64,000 nt of DNA, taken from Nannocystis sp. GTDB taxonomy: Bacteria > Myxococcota_A > Polyangia > Nannocystales > Nannocystaceae. Of this stretch, positions 27,229 through 38,236 are shown one piece after another. Every line of letters begins with the position of its first letter. Position 1 is the stretch's first letter. A program made the position numbers and the translations under genes. The notes beneath the pieces were generated by a model that ran no database searches, had not been told where the DNA came from, and worked only from the letters and a program-made list of their open reading frames with translations. The stretch covers positions 1-64,000 of the forward strand of contig JADJRG010000029.1 of assembly GCA_016712315.1 (NCBI GenBank), written 5' to 3'.

Positions 27229-28118
27229 AGGGCCGCCTCGGTCTCGAGACCGCCCGGATCCCCCACAGCGACCGTCATGGTCTCTGCTGGCTCGAGCGCG
27301 GCAACCTCGTCGCCGAGGATGGCACGGTCAGCTTCCGCACCGCCGGCTTCGCCGATCTGCCGCCGGGCACCTACGCGATCCCTCACCAGACCGTCTCGTT
27401 TATCCTGCTCGGTCCAGGCGCGACCCTCAGCCACGACGCCGCGCGGATCCTCGCTCGGCACAGCACCGGCCTCGCGATGGTCGGCGAGGGAGGCGTTCGC
27501 CTCTACGCCAGCCTCCCGCCGCAGCCCGATCAAGCCACACGAGCGCGCGCACAAGCCCGGATGTGGGCCGATCCGGTCAAGCGCTCCACAGTGGTCCGGC
27601 GGATGTACGCGTGGCGTCTCGGCGAGATCCTCCCCGACGATGAGATCACGGTGCTCCGCGGCATCGAGGGGGCCCGCGCCAAGGCGATCTACAAGCGACT
27701 CGCGCAGCAGTTTGGGATCCAGTGGAGCGGCCGTCGCTACGACCGCGCCGATCCCGACGCCGCCGACCACCCGAACCAGGCGATCAACCACGCCTCGACC
27801 GCCGTCCTCGGCCTCGCCCAGCTCGCCGTCGCGATCACCGGCACGATCCCGCAGCTCGGCTTCATCCACGAGGACTCGGGCTTCGCGTTGCCGCTCGACA
27901 TCGCCGATCTGTTTCGCGACAGCGTCACCGTTCCGGTCGCCTTCGCCGCCGTCAAGCAGCGAAGCAGCAGCGAGGCCAAGGACGAGCCCCTCGAGCGCAC
28001 CGTCCGCCGCCTCGCCGGAAAGAGGTTTCGCCAGGACAAGCTCGTCGTTCAGATGATCGACCGGATTAAGGAGCTCTTCGATGCCGATGACGGTAGTGGT
28101 GACGAGCGCCCTTCCTGA
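27222..28118 (+). CDS. cas1: CRISPR integrase Cas1 (type I-E)
   Basis: 298 aa from GTG 27222, overlapping the cas6e stop. Starts LKGRLGLETARIPHSDRHGL. Contains AIPHQTVSFILLGPGATLSH, ILARHSTGLAMVGEGGVRLY, INHASTAVLGLAQLAVAI and LGFIHEDSGFALPLDIADLF; the Glu, His and Asp in these motifs are the metal ligands of Cas1. With Cas2 it integrates new spacers at the leader end. The gene ends inside cas2 (overlap of 38 bp). Confidence 0.92.
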   Translation: MLKGRLGLETARIPHSDRHGLCWLERGNLVAEDGTVSFRTAGFADLPPGTYAIPHQTVSFILLGPGATLSHDAARILARHSTGLAMVGEGGVRLYASLPPQPDQATRARAQARMWADPVKRSTVVRRMYAWRLGEILPDDEITVLRGIEGARAKAIYKRLAQQFGIQWSGRRYDRADPDAADHPNQAINHASTAVLGLAQLAVAITGTIPQLGFIHEDSGFALPLDIADLFRDSVTVPVAFAAVKQRSSSEAKDEPLERTVRRLAGKRFRQDKLVVQMIDRIKELFDADDGSGDERPS

Positions 28119-28440
28119 TCGCTTCCGCGGCTTCTTGGCCTCGTGCATGTGCGAGATAGCCCCGGGGGTCTTCACCTCCCCCAACATGAACGACGGCGTC
28201 CGAAAGCGCGTTTGGGACGTCTTGTGTGACTGGTTCGCCCATTTCCCCGCAGGCGGCTCGATCGTGATGACCTGGCCGAGCAAACAGGAGCCGGGCGGCC
28301 AAGGGCTGCTCACCCTCGGTCTTCCGAAGCGCGAGCTCGTCGCCCACGACGGGATGGTCTTCGTGCGATGGCCGCCGTCGCCGAACCAGCCGCCGGCGGA
28401 GCCCTCCTCTGGCCCGCCGGCCACGCCGCGGGCCTCATGA
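28081..28440 (+). CDS. cas2: Cas2 (type I-E) with Pro/Ser C-terminal tail
   Basis: 119 aa from ATG 28081 (28087 also possible). Starts MPMTVVVTSALPDRFRGFLA. Contains CMCEIAPGVFTSPNMNDGVR, VWDVLCDWF and LGLPKRELVAHDGMVFVRW, the Cas2e fold. The tail PPSPNQPPAEPSSGPPATP exceeds the common length of about 95 aa and resembles an interdomain linker. The stop overlaps the start of a DnaQ-like gene (ATGA), so the pair looks like a split Cas2-DnaQ, a fusion known in some type I-E systems. Confidence 0.9.
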   Translation: MPMTVVVTSALPDRFRGFLASCMCEIAPGVFTSPNMNDGVRKRVWDVLCDWFAHFPAGGSIVMTWPSKQEPGGQGLLTLGLPKRELVAHDGMVFVRWPPSPNQPPAEPSSGPPATPRAS

Positions 28441-28985
28441 GCGGTCTGGACGGCGGACCTGTCCCTGATTTTGTGGCGATCGACTTCGAGACCGCCAACC
28501 GCTCGCCGCGCTCCGCGGTCGCGGTCGCGCTCGTGCGCGTGAGCGGCGGCGAGGTCGCAGCGCGTCGCGCCACTTTCTTACGCCCTCCGACCCGCTCCTA
28601 TGAGTTCCGCAAGATCCACGGCATAGACGCCGCCACCGTCGCCGAAGCGCCAAACTTCGCGACCGCCTGGCCCGAGCTCAGTTCTCTACTCCGGGGCGTC
28701 TACTTCCTCGCCGCGCACAACGCGGCCTTTGACATGGCCGTCCTCCGCGCCAGTTGCGCGCATGCCGGGCTTGTCTATCCAAATCGCCCTTGGGTGTGCA
28801 CCCTCGCGCTAGCACGCCGCATCTGGGCGCTCGCGCCAGCGGGTCTCGCCCACACCTGCCGCCACCTCGGGATCCCGCTACAGCACCACGATCCCCGCTC
28901 CGACGCCGAGGCGTGCGCAACCATCGTCAAGTCTGCGTGGACCACCGACGCAGGCCAGGCATGGCTACGTCCGTTCCGACGCTAA
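28437..28985 (+). CDS. DnaQ-like DEDDh 3'-5' exonuclease
   Basis: 182 aa from ATG 28437. Exonuclease I motif FVAIDFETAN (Asp, Glu), Exo II HNAAFDMAVL (Asp) and Exo III HHDPRSDAEA (His, Asp) give a complete DEDDh set. DnaQ-type exonucleases trim prespacer 3' ends to the length Cas1-Cas2 integrates, and in some type I-E systems are fused to Cas2. Here the gene is separate but translationally coupled to cas2 and is the last gene before the array leader. Confidence 0.9.
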   Translation: MSGLDGGPVPDFVAIDFETANRSPRSAVAVALVRVSGGEVAARRATFLRPPTRSYEFRKIHGIDAATVAEAPNFATAWPELSSLLRGVYFLAAHNAAFDMAVLRASCAHAGLVYPNRPWVCTLALARRIWALAPAGLAHTCRHLGIPLQHHDPRSDAEACATIVKSAWTTDAGQAWLRPFRR

Positions 28986-29068
28986 GCGCAGATCCCGCCG
29001 TCCGCAACCTGACAATTTTTTTGACGCAAACGACACTCCATGCGACCGTCCCGCGCACCTCGCGCAGA
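28986..29068 (+). promoter_or_regulatory. Leader of CRISPR array 1
   Basis: 83 bases between the exonuclease stop and the first repeat. The AT-rich core CTGACAATTTTTTTGACG (29009-29026) contrasts with the GC-rich surroundings. CTGACA or TTGACG could be a -35 box; no convincing -10 is visible. The repeat orientation (handle ATCGACC at the right) agrees with a leader on this side. Confidence 0.65.
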
Positions 29069-29224
29069 GGCTCCCCCGTGCACACGGGGATCGACCATAC
29101 GTCCACGTCGGAGGCGCGGCCCGAGGAGGGGCTCCCCCGTGCACACGGGGATCGACCGCGGCGCCGCAAAGACATGCGCTGGGGCGTCGAGGCTCCCCCG
29201 TGCACACGGGGATCGACCTGGCTA
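29069..29224 (+). CRISPR. CRISPR array 1, leader-proximal part (3 repeats)
   Basis: Repeats of 28 nt at 29069, 29130 and 29191, starting GGCTCCCCCGTGCACACG and ending GGGGATCGACC, with 33-nt spacers (period 61). The palindromic hairpin and the handle are type I-E features. The third spacer begins TGGCTA and is split by an insertion sequence. Joining 29219-29224 to 30500-30526 restores exactly 33 nt. Confidence 0.95.
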
Positions 29225-29285
29225 TGAACCTGCCCCGATCCAGTGGACACCCTCGATGAGTCGGAAGTAGAGAGGGTGCAAGGCC

Positions 29286-29579
29286 ATGAGCAAGAAGAAG
29301 AGACGAATTTTCACGCCGGAGCAGAAGGCCGAGGCGGTCAAGATCGTGAGGACCGCGGGCAAGCCAGTCGGGCAGGTTGCCCGCGAGATGGGCTTGACAG
29401 AGACCGCTCTGCGGAACTGGGTGAGGCAGGACGAGATTAACCGCAACCCGAACCCGCAGGGACCGCTGACGACGGACGAGCGGGCCGAGCTCGCCCGGCT
29501 GCGCAAGGAGCTCAAACGGGTCGAGATGGAGCGAGATTTCTTAAAAAAAGCGGCGGCCTTCTTCGCCAGGGACACGTGA
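29286..29579 (+). CDS. IS3-family OrfA (copy 1)
   Basis: 97 aa, MSKKKRRIFTPEQKAEAVKI, a helix-turn-helix (VGQVAREMGLTETALRNWV) followed by a leucine-zipper-like helix (ERAELARLRKELKRVEMERD). This is the DNA-binding half of IS3 transposases. An A7 run (29543-29549) near its end is a classic -1 slippage site that would fuse it to OrfB. Confidence 0.92.
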   Translation: MSKKKRRIFTPEQKAEAVKIVRTAGKPVGQVAREMGLTETALRNWVRQDEINRNPNPQGPLTTDERAELARLRKELKRVEMERDFLKKAAAFFARDT

Positions 29580-30465
29580 GCATCTTCGAGGTGATCGCGG
29601 CGGAGGAGGCCGACTTCCCGGTCAAGATGATGTGCGAGCTGCTCGAGGTCGCGAGGAGCGGCTACTACGCGTGGAAGGGGCGCGATCCCCGGAGAGGGCG
29701 AAGGAGAACGAGGCGTTGACCAAGGAGATCGAAGTGATCCACGGAGAGAGCAGGAAGACCTACGGCAGCCCGCGAATCCGCGAGGAGCTACGCGCACGCG
29801 GTCGCAAGGTCAGCCGCAAACGAGTGGCGAGGATCATGCGGCAGAAGGGCATCTACGGCCGCCAGAAGCGAAAATTCAGGAATACCACCGACTCGAACCA
29901 TAAACACCCCGTGGCCGACAACGTCCTCGCTCGCAACTTCACCGTCGACAAGCCCGACAAGGTCTGGGTGGCCGACATCACGTACGTTTGGACCCTCGAG
30001 GGGTGGCTCTACCTGGCGGTGATCATCGACCTCTTCTCGCGCCGCGTCGTCGGCTGGTCGATGGCCGAACACATGCGCGCCGAGCTGGTCCAGGACGCGC
30101 TGAGGGCCGCCCTGGGGCATCGTGAGCGGTCGGAGGATGGGCTCCTCTTCCACTCGGACCGGGGCTCTCAGTACGCCGCGAACGACTACCGCGAGGCCCT
30201 GCGCGCGGCGGGCATCGAGTGCAGCATGAGCCGCAAGGGCGAGTGTTGGGACAACGCCGTCGCCGAGAGCTTCAACAGCACGCTCAAGACGGAGCTGGTC
30301 CACCGGACGATCTTCCTCTCGCGAGCGACCGCGAAGACGACGATTGCGGAGTGGATCGAAGTGTTCTATAACCGCCAGCGTCGCCACTCGACGATCGGAT
30401 ACTCAACCCCGGTCGCCTTCGAGGAGAGCTTCTACGCCGGGACAGTGGCGAAGCAGGCGGCATAA
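29576..30465 (+). CDS. IS3-family OrfB transposase (copy 1), frameshifted
   Basis: Possible GTG at 29576 overlaps the OrfA stop and starts SIFEVIAAEEADFPVKMM. After YYAWKGRDP the frame breaks near 29685-29690 (one base too few) and the rest runs from about 29690 as ERAKENEALTKEIEVIHGES. The catalytic DDE core is intact: VADITYV (Asp), FHSDRGSQY (Asp) and WDNAVAESF (Glu). The same break exists in copy 2. If real, both copies lack full OrfAB, unless frameshifting occurs twice. Confidence 0.85.
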
Positions 30466-30496
30466 CCACGGTGTCCACTTTTTCGGGGCAATCCCA

Positions 30497-33400
30497 CTAC
30501 GCCACCGGACCGCGAGCGTGAATGAGGGCTCCCCCGTGCACACGGGGATCGACCGGCCCTCGGGCCGCTGGCGGTCGTCGACCAGCTGGCTCCCCCGTGC
30601 ACACGGGGATCGACCGTGGTCCGGCTCGACGCGCACGGGTCGCTAGTCGGCTCCCCCGTGCACACGGGGATCGACCGCGGGCGCGCGTGAGCCGGGCGAC
30701 GACAGCGACGGCTCCCCCGTGCACACGGGGATCGACCCCCGCAGGCGAGCTTGGAGAGACACCTGCGGGTGGCTCCCCCGTGCACACGGGGATCGACCGC
30801 GGGCCGAGCTGGCGCGTCGTCGGGATCCGCGGGCTCCCCCGTGCACACGGGGATCGACCCACGTTCTTCTGGTTGGCGAGCAGAACAGCGGGGGCTCCCC
30901 CGTGCACACGGGGATCGACCCAGGGAGATATCCGCACCGCGCGGAGCAGGCTCGGCTCCCCCGTGCACACGGGGATCGACCGGGGAGGAAGAAGAAGCCG
31001 AAGGAGCCGAAGCAGGCTCCCCCGTGCACACGGGGATCGACCGAGCTGCGCCGACGCCCGCCGATCGTCGAGCAGGGCTCCCCCGTGCACACGGGGATCG
31101 ACCGCTCGCTCCGTCCAGCCTGGAGCACTAGCACGTGGCTCCCCCGTGCACACGGGGATCGACCGCCGTCTTGGGCGATGTATTGCAGCAGAAAGTGGGC
31201 TCCCCCGTGCACACGGGGATCGACCTCGCCCCACTCGCTGCGGCCCACCTGCCCGACGTGGACCTGGATGCGCGTTAGCCGGCTCCCCCGTGCACACGGG
31301 GATCGACCCGGGACCCTGAGCCCCGTCGTGGATTACACGCGGGCTCCCCCGTGCACACGGGGATCGACCGGCCCCCCAGATCAGATCCTCACCCTCCTAG
31401 GCGGCTCCCCCGTGCACACGGGGATCGACCTCGAGAGGCTCCAGCCGTCGCGACGGGCCCAGAGGCTCCCCCGTGCACACGGGGATCGACCGCCGAGCTC
31501 GGGTGCGTCGCCTGCACCGTAGCGGGCTCCCCCGTGCACACGGGGATCGACCCACCAGCTCGGCCGGTCTGCTCGCTGTCCTCGGGGCTCCCCCGTGCAC
31601 ACGGGGATCGACCGCCGGGGCCGACGCACTAGAGGAGCTACTGGCCGGCTCCCCCGTGCACACGGGGATCGACCCCACCTCGACTCCAGGGGGGCCGCGC
31701 CAGCGCCGGCTCCCCCGTGCACACGGGGATCGACCCCTACTTGCGCGCCGCGAACGCGCCCCAGGTGTGGCTCCCCCGTGCACACGGGGATCGACCCCAG
31801 CGTCTCCTTACCCGAGGCGCCCCGCGCGTGGCTCCCCCGTGCACACGGGGATCGACCGTCGGCCAAGTGGCGGTTTGTGAGCTGGTGGCGGGCTCCCCCG
31901 TGCACACGGGGATCGACCTAATACCCTTAATAAGAGTAGATCTTATGATGGGGCTCCCCCGTGCACACGGGGATCGACCTCACCTCGCGGCCCTGCCTCA
32001 CGGCCGCGGAGCGGCTCCCCCGTGCACACGGGGATCGACCGGCCCCGGCTTGGACGCGTGGGGAGGAGGAGTCGGCTCCCCCGTGCACACGGGGATCGAC
32101 CGTCGCTTGGAGTACGTGTCGACGTCCTTGAGGTGGCTCCCCCGTGCACACGGGGATCGACCGTAGTCGGTCGGATTCGCACAGTCCCAGCGGTAGGCTC
32201 CCCCGTGCACACGGGGATCGACCGCACACGCGGCACGCGGGGGCGATGCTCGCCGAGGCTCCCCCGTGCACACGGGGATCGACCGGTTTATCGCCCTCCC
32301 CGCCCCCGCCATCGCCGGGCTCCCCCGTGCACACGGGGATCGACCCGCGAGCGCCGCACTTCCGGCAGCATCCGCACGGGCTCCCCCGTGCACACGGGGA
32401 TCGACCCTGAGGGAGGTCAGGGTGTTCCGCCCGGCGGCGGGCTCCCCCGTGCACACGGGGATCGACCGGGGTAGGGGGTGTACAGCCGCCCCTTCGTGCA
32501 GGCTCCCCCGTGCACACGGGGATCGACCTTAGCGAAGTCAGCGACACCGTGCGGGCGTCGCGGCTCCCCCGTGCACACGGGGATCGACCGCCCGACGCGG
32601 TGTGATCGACGCCAGCGCCGAGGGCTCCCCCGTGCACACGGGGATCGACCCGAGCGCAGGTCCGCGACCGCGTCGACGCCGGGGGCTCCCCCGTGCACAC
32701 GGGGATCGACCGCCGTTCGCGGCCCGGGTGACGGTCAGGTTTGGGGCTCCCCCGTGCACACGGGGATCGACCCCCAGCGCTCGCCGAGCGCCTGCTGTGG
32801 GGACAGGCTCCCCCGTGCACACGGGGATCGACCCGAGCAGATAGCGGCGGCATTCGGCATCATGGCGGCTCCCCCGTGCACACGGGGATCGACCGGCCGC
32901 GACGTCGACACGCACTCTTCTACCGGCGGCTCCCCCGTGCACACGGGGATCGACCCGTGGGCGTTTTCTCGATCCCGGAATGGGCGCAGGCTCCCCCGTG
33001 CACACGGGGATCGACCCGGTCGGGGATCTCGGCGCGGGGCCCACGGCGGGGCTCCCCCGTGCACACGGGGATCGACCTAGTCGTAGTTGACCTTCGGGGG
33101 GTAGGGCCCGGGCTCCCCCGTGCACACGGGGATCGACCTTGTATCTACTGGAGCGCCGATGCGGGCGGGCTGGCTCCCCCGTGCACACGGGGATCGACCC
33201 GGCCCATGGGCCAGAAGAGGAGCCAGGGTGAAGGCTCCCCCGTGCACACGGGGATCGACCGGCTGGGATCAAGGCGGCGCAGGATGCCGCGACGGCTCCC
33301 CCGTGCACACGGGGATCGACCGGCGCTTGGAGTACGTGTCGACGTCCTTGAGGTGGCTCCCCCGTGCACACGGGGATCGACCCTCCCAGGGCTCATCACC

Positions 33401-36400
33401 CCCGAGCTTTTGGCGGGCTCCCCCGTGCACACGGGGATCGACCGACGCTCTAGGTTCAGCTCGTTGGTGTTGCTCAGGCTCCCCCGTGCACACGGGGATC
33501 GACCCGTCACGGGGTCAGCTCAGAAGGGGCTGGCGCGGGCTCCCCCGTGCACACGGGGATCGACCGATGATCGCGGAGATCGTTGCGCTGGCGGCGGCGG
33601 CTCCCCCGTGCACACGGGGATCGACCGCCGAGGGCACGCAGGGCCTTGGCGCGGTCGTTGGCTCCCCCGTGCACACGGGGATCGACCTCGCTGCTGGGGC
33701 GGCGGGACCTCTCGCGAGGCGGCTCCCCCGTGCACACGGGGATCGACCTGCCCTGAGCCCGATGAGGTCCGGGTGGTCGGGGGCTCCCCCGTGCACACGG
33801 GGATCGACCGGAGGAGGGCCAATGACCCCGCACGCGGGTCTCGGCTCCCCCGTGCACACGGGGATCGACCCTAGAACGGGGTCTGGGGCGTAGCCCCCAG
33901 CCGGCTCCCCCGTGCACACGGGGATCGACCGGTAGGCGCGCCGTCGATGCCCGTGAGGGACAGGGCTCCCCCGTGCACACGGGGATCGACCCGCGCATCA
34001 CCGCTATCAAGAGGCGCGGAGCGCGGCTCCCCCGTGCACACGGGGATCGACCGGAGCTATTCAGCGTCGCCATGCAGCAGAGCGCGGCTCCCCCGTGCAC
34101 ACGGGGATCGACCGTATTACGGCGTCGGCACGAACTACAATTACGCGGCTCCCCCGTGCACACGGGGATCGACCCTCGTCCTTCGCGCTCGCAGGCATGA
34201 GTTAGTGGGCTCCCCCGTGCACACGGGGATCGACCCGACGGGACAGGTCGGCGGGGGATGGAGGACACGGCTCCCCCGTGCACACGGGGATCGACCGCAG
34301 GTGTTGGTGCCCGACCCGCCGGGGAACGTGGCTCCCCCGTGCACACGGGGATCGACCCGCGCCCGATGGGGCGAGCAGACCGACAGTCAGGGCTCCCCCG
34401 TGCACACGGGGATCGACCCTCGGTCGAGAGCGAGATCACGCGGAGCTGGGCGGCTCCCCCGTGCACACGGGGATCGACCGCCGGCGAAGGGGAAGCGCTG
34501 AGCGTCGCGGTGGGCTCCCCCGTGCACACGGGGATCGACCCATCGGGGGACCAGGGCTCTCCGCTATGGAGCTGGCTCCCCCGTGCACACGGGGATCGAC
34601 CGAGCAGGTGCGAGAGGCACGTCGATGCCCGAACGGCTCACCCGTGCACACGGGGATCGACCCTATGCGGACGCCCTCTCTCCGCACCGCGCTCCGGCTC
34701 CCCCGTGCACACGGGGATCGACCCGTGCTGTGACCCATGGCGGGTGTCTGCCGCGAGGCTCCCCCGTGCACACGGGGATCGACCGCCGACGTCGCACGCG
34801 AGGCGGCGGCGGCGGACGGCTCCCCCGTGCACACGGGGATCGACCTCACCCTAGAGCCTCTTCCCGAGCTCGGGCGGTGGCTCCCCCGTGCACACGGGGA
34901 TCGACCCGCGTGGATCAGCCGCGAGGACACAGAGGCGGAGGCTCCCCCGTGCACACGGGGATCGACCGACCTTGACGGCGCTGGATGCGCGCAGCATGCC
35001 GGCTCCCCCGTGCACACGGGGATCGACCCCTGTGCGCCGCATACTCGGAGGCGCACTGCTCGGCTCCCCCGTGCACACGGGGATCGACCGCGGGCCCACC
35101 CCTGCGGTGATCGATGTCGGCCGGCTCCCCCGTGCACACGGGGATCGACCGCCCAGGGCGGTGAGCGCGGGCGCGGGGCCGAGGGCTCCCCCGTGCACAC
35201 GGGGATCGACCCGCTCGCGCGCGGGGCCCTCGTAGGAGTAGCCGGGCTCCCCCGTGCACACGGGGATCGACCATCGCCAGCCCCGCGGTCACCGCAGCCA
35301 TCGTGGGCTCCCCCGTGCACACGGGGATCGACCGCAAGGGAACGCGAAGGAGGAGACCGAGTGGCAGGCTCCCCCGTGCACACGGGGATCGACCCGAGAG
35401 CGTCACCGGCTCGGCGACCCGACCGCGGGCTCCCCCGTGCACACGGGGATCGACCGACGTCGCGCACCTTGGGGCTCTCGGGGTTGGCGGCTCCCCCGTG
35501 CACACGGGGATCGACCGATATCGAGGCGTTGTCTGCGCGCTTTGGGGAGGGCTCCCCCGTGCACACGGGGATCGACCCGCGCTCCGGCGGCGTCGTCGAC
35601 GCGACGAGGAGGCTCCCCCGTGCACACGGGGATCGACCCCTTCGTATACGCGATAATGGAGGTGGTCTTGGGGCTCCCCCGTGCACACGGGGATCGACCC
35701 GCGCCGACCGTCGACGAGCGACGCGTGATCCGGGCTCCCCCGTGCACACGGGGATCGACCGGTGTCCCGCACGGCGCCGCTGCGATACGCCTCGGCTCCC
35801 CCGTGCACACGGGGATCGACCGGCTTGGTAGCTGGCGTAGGCCAGCCCCCAACGGGCTCCCCCGTGCACACGGGGATCGACCGCGCGAGGAGAGCTTCCA
35901 GCGCTGCGATACGGAGGCTCCCCCGTGCACACGGGGATCGACCGCGGGCCGAATACCGCGGCGGTCGCGGAGGTGCGGCTCCCCCGTGCACACGGGGATC
36001 GACCGGCATGGGGCACCAACGCGGGGCTCTCGGCCGTGGCTCCCCCGTGCACACGGGGATCGACCGATCTCCAGCGGGGCGCGCGGCTGAGAGAAAAAGG
36101 CTCCCCCGTGCACACGGGGATCGACCCTCATAGCGCTGATACGTGCGCTCGCCGCTGCTGGCTCCCCCGTGCACACGGGGATCGACCGGTGGCCCACGTC
36201 GATCTGGTAGGCACGCGCGAGGCTCCCCCGTGCACACGGGGATCGACCGGAGAATTGCGGCCATGTCACCGACATCGCGATGGCTCCCCCGTGCACACGG
36301 GGATCGACCCAGGTGATACCAGAGTGAGCCCCGGGCCTCCTCGGCTCCCCCGTGCACACGGGGATCGACCGCGCCGCAAGAGCGCCCGCTCTGGTGACTC

Positions 36401-37670
36401 GCCGGCTCCCCCGTGCACACGGGGATCGACCGCGCACACGGGGATCGACCGGACGACATCGCCGATCGTCGCGGTGCCCTCGTGGCTCCCCCGTGCACAC
36501 GGGGATCGACCTGTGGTGGCCGTCAGGCTAGCGAGGCTACTAGGGGCTCCCCCGTGCACACGGGGATCGACCCGGCAAGCCCGGCGAGGAATTCAAGATG
36601 ATCGCGGCTCCCCCGTGCACACGGGGATCGACCGCTGGCCGATCCTCGATGGTCGTGGATCGGCGCGGCTCCCCCGTGCACACGGGGATCGACCCAGTGC
36701 TGATACAGCTCGCATGTCTCCTCCTCTGGCTCCCCCGTGCACACGGGGATCGACCGCTACTAGGGCCCCGTACGTGTACCGTCGTAAGGGCTCCCCCGTG
36801 CACACGGGGATCGACCGTACCCAGCGATGATCGTGGGAGGTGATGAGCCGGCTCCCCCGTGCACACGGGGATCGACCGTCGCTCGGGTCCCGCGGCGACA
36901 TCGCGAGGATGGCTCCCCCGTGCACACGGGGATCGACCGGGTCCCGCCAGCAGCGACAAGGGCGGCATGAAGGCTCCCCCGTGCACACGGGGATCGACCG
37001 GCCGAGTCCGACCACGCCAGCCACGCCCAGGCGGCTCCCCCGTGCACACGGGGATCGACCCTGCATGGCCCGGCCGGCCCCCCAGGAGGCGAGGGCTCCC
37101 CCGTGCACACGGGGATCGACCCCACCCCTTGCCCTTTGCGGTCTTCTTGCGCTTGGCTCCCCCGTGCACACGGGGATCGACCCGGGTTCTGGTCCCCGTT
37201 GTGGGTAGAGACCACGGCTCCCCCGTGCACACGGGGATCGACCGTTTCTTCTCGGTACCGCAGCCGTGGGGGCTGGGGCTCCCCCGTGCACACGGGGATC
37301 GACCCACGAGGCGATCGCTTGGTAGTTCTCCCCATCCGGCTCCCCCGTGCACACGGGGATCGACCCCGATCTCGTCGCGCGCCGCAAGCGGTAAGATCGG
37401 CTCCCCCGTGCACACGGGGATCGACCCGGCTCCGGGGTCGCTGACCGTTGGCGGGCCGTGGCTCCCCCGTGCACACGGGGATCGACCGGCGGACCGCGAG
37501 CACGTTATTGGGCGAGGAGAGGCTCCCCCGTGCACACGGGGATCGACCCGAGCCGGGCACCCTGGAGATCAATCTCATCGAGGCTCCCCCGTGCACACGG
37601 GGATCGACCGGAGATGAGCGCATGAAAAAGTTTTACATCTACGGCTCCCCCGTGCACACGGGGATCGACC
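30497..37670 (+). CRISPR. CRISPR array 1, main block (117 repeats)
   Basis: Repeat starts run from 30527 to 37643 in steps of 61, giving 117 repeats (12 up to 31198, 85 from 31281 to 36404, 20 from 36484). Irregularities are a 55-nt spacer at 31226-31280, one 32-nt spacer, and a truncated extra repeat half at 36434-36450. One repeat (34636) has a C-to-A change (GGCTCACCC); otherwise those I read are identical. With the three before the IS, the contiguous array has 120 repeats. Spacers 32102-32134 and 33322-33354 are near-duplicates. Confidence 0.96.
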
Positions 37671-38064
37671 GTGCAAGGGGGGCCGGTGCCAGTGCCGCGG
37701 CTGGGGCCGGTGCCAGTGCCGCGGATGGGGCCGGTGCCAGTGCCGCGGCTGGGGCCGGTGCCAGTGCCGCGGCTGGGGCCGGACAGGCCGCCGGAGGCTG
37801 TTCGGGCGGACAGGTCCCCTCGGCGGCCGTCTGTCTCGCCGCCGCCCGACTCGCTCGCTTCCGTTCGCGCTCGTCCTCGCGGCACTCCTCTAGCGCCATC
37901 GCCCGCCGCTGCCGCTCCTGCCGAGCCCGCCGCGACCTCCGACACCTCACCGAACACACCCGCTGCCGCGGTCCTGTCCTCGCCTCAGGGTGAAACCAAC
38001 CCCGGCACTCCGTGCACCTGCTACGCGTTCCCTGCGTGGCCCTGCTCATCCCTTCAGGTTCCAC
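37671..38064 (-). CDS. Small zinc-finger protein of the relic, 3' end fused into CRISPR repeat
   Basis: Starts MEPEGMSRATQGTRSRC (38064; ATG 38049 possible). A CTEC...RVCSVRC four-cysteine knuckle is followed by a strongly basic helix (RRSRRARQERQRRA). This is the pattern of small Cys-rich proteins found beside insertion sequences. The C-terminus is made of ALAPAPAA units from the 24-bp tandem repeat and reads on into the adjacent repeat, so the natural stop is lost. Confidence 0.45.
37677..37780. repeat. 24-bp tandem repeat
   Basis: About four copies of a unit starting GGGGCCGGTGCCAGTGCCGC, with one variant (GGAT for GGCT). It encodes the ALAPAPAA units of the minus-strand zinc-finger ORF. 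Confidence 0.8.
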
Positions 38065-38236
38065 ACCCTCGCCGCCCCCGCCGTCGAAACCCCTCCGGCC
38101 CTACCTCCGTGCCACCGGCGGACCCACCTCCTCGCGATCAGTCGATGGCGGTCAGAGGGTCCAGGTGGGTCAGCTCGTCGCCGTCAGGTGGGTCAGCTTT
38201 TGACCGCCACTAAAGCGCCATCACGCACCCCCGCCG

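Larger units (their letters stand above)
29225..30496 (+). mobile_element. IS3-family insertion sequence, copy 1, in a CRISPR spacer
   Basis: 1272 bp with imperfect 27-bp terminal inverted repeats (20/27 match, tips TG...CA), read from TGAACCTGCCCCG at the left and CGGGGCAATCCCA at the right. It is flanked by a 3-bp target duplication CTA (29222-29224 and 30497-30499). It encodes OrfA and OrfB. It differs from copy 2 (38418-39689) at one noted base (C29689 versus T38882). Confidence 0.93.
37671..38236. mobile_element. Mobile-element relic inside array 1
   Basis: 566 non-repeat bases between array repeats. They hold a 24-bp tandem repeat, a minus-strand zinc-finger ORF, and at the right end a pair of CAGGTGGGTCAGCT direct repeats (near 38162 and 38188) within inverted arms TGGCGGTCA (38149) and TGACCGCCA (38201). 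Multiple terminal repeats of this kind resemble an IS21-type end. No transposase remains, so the family is not certain. Confidence 0.5.
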
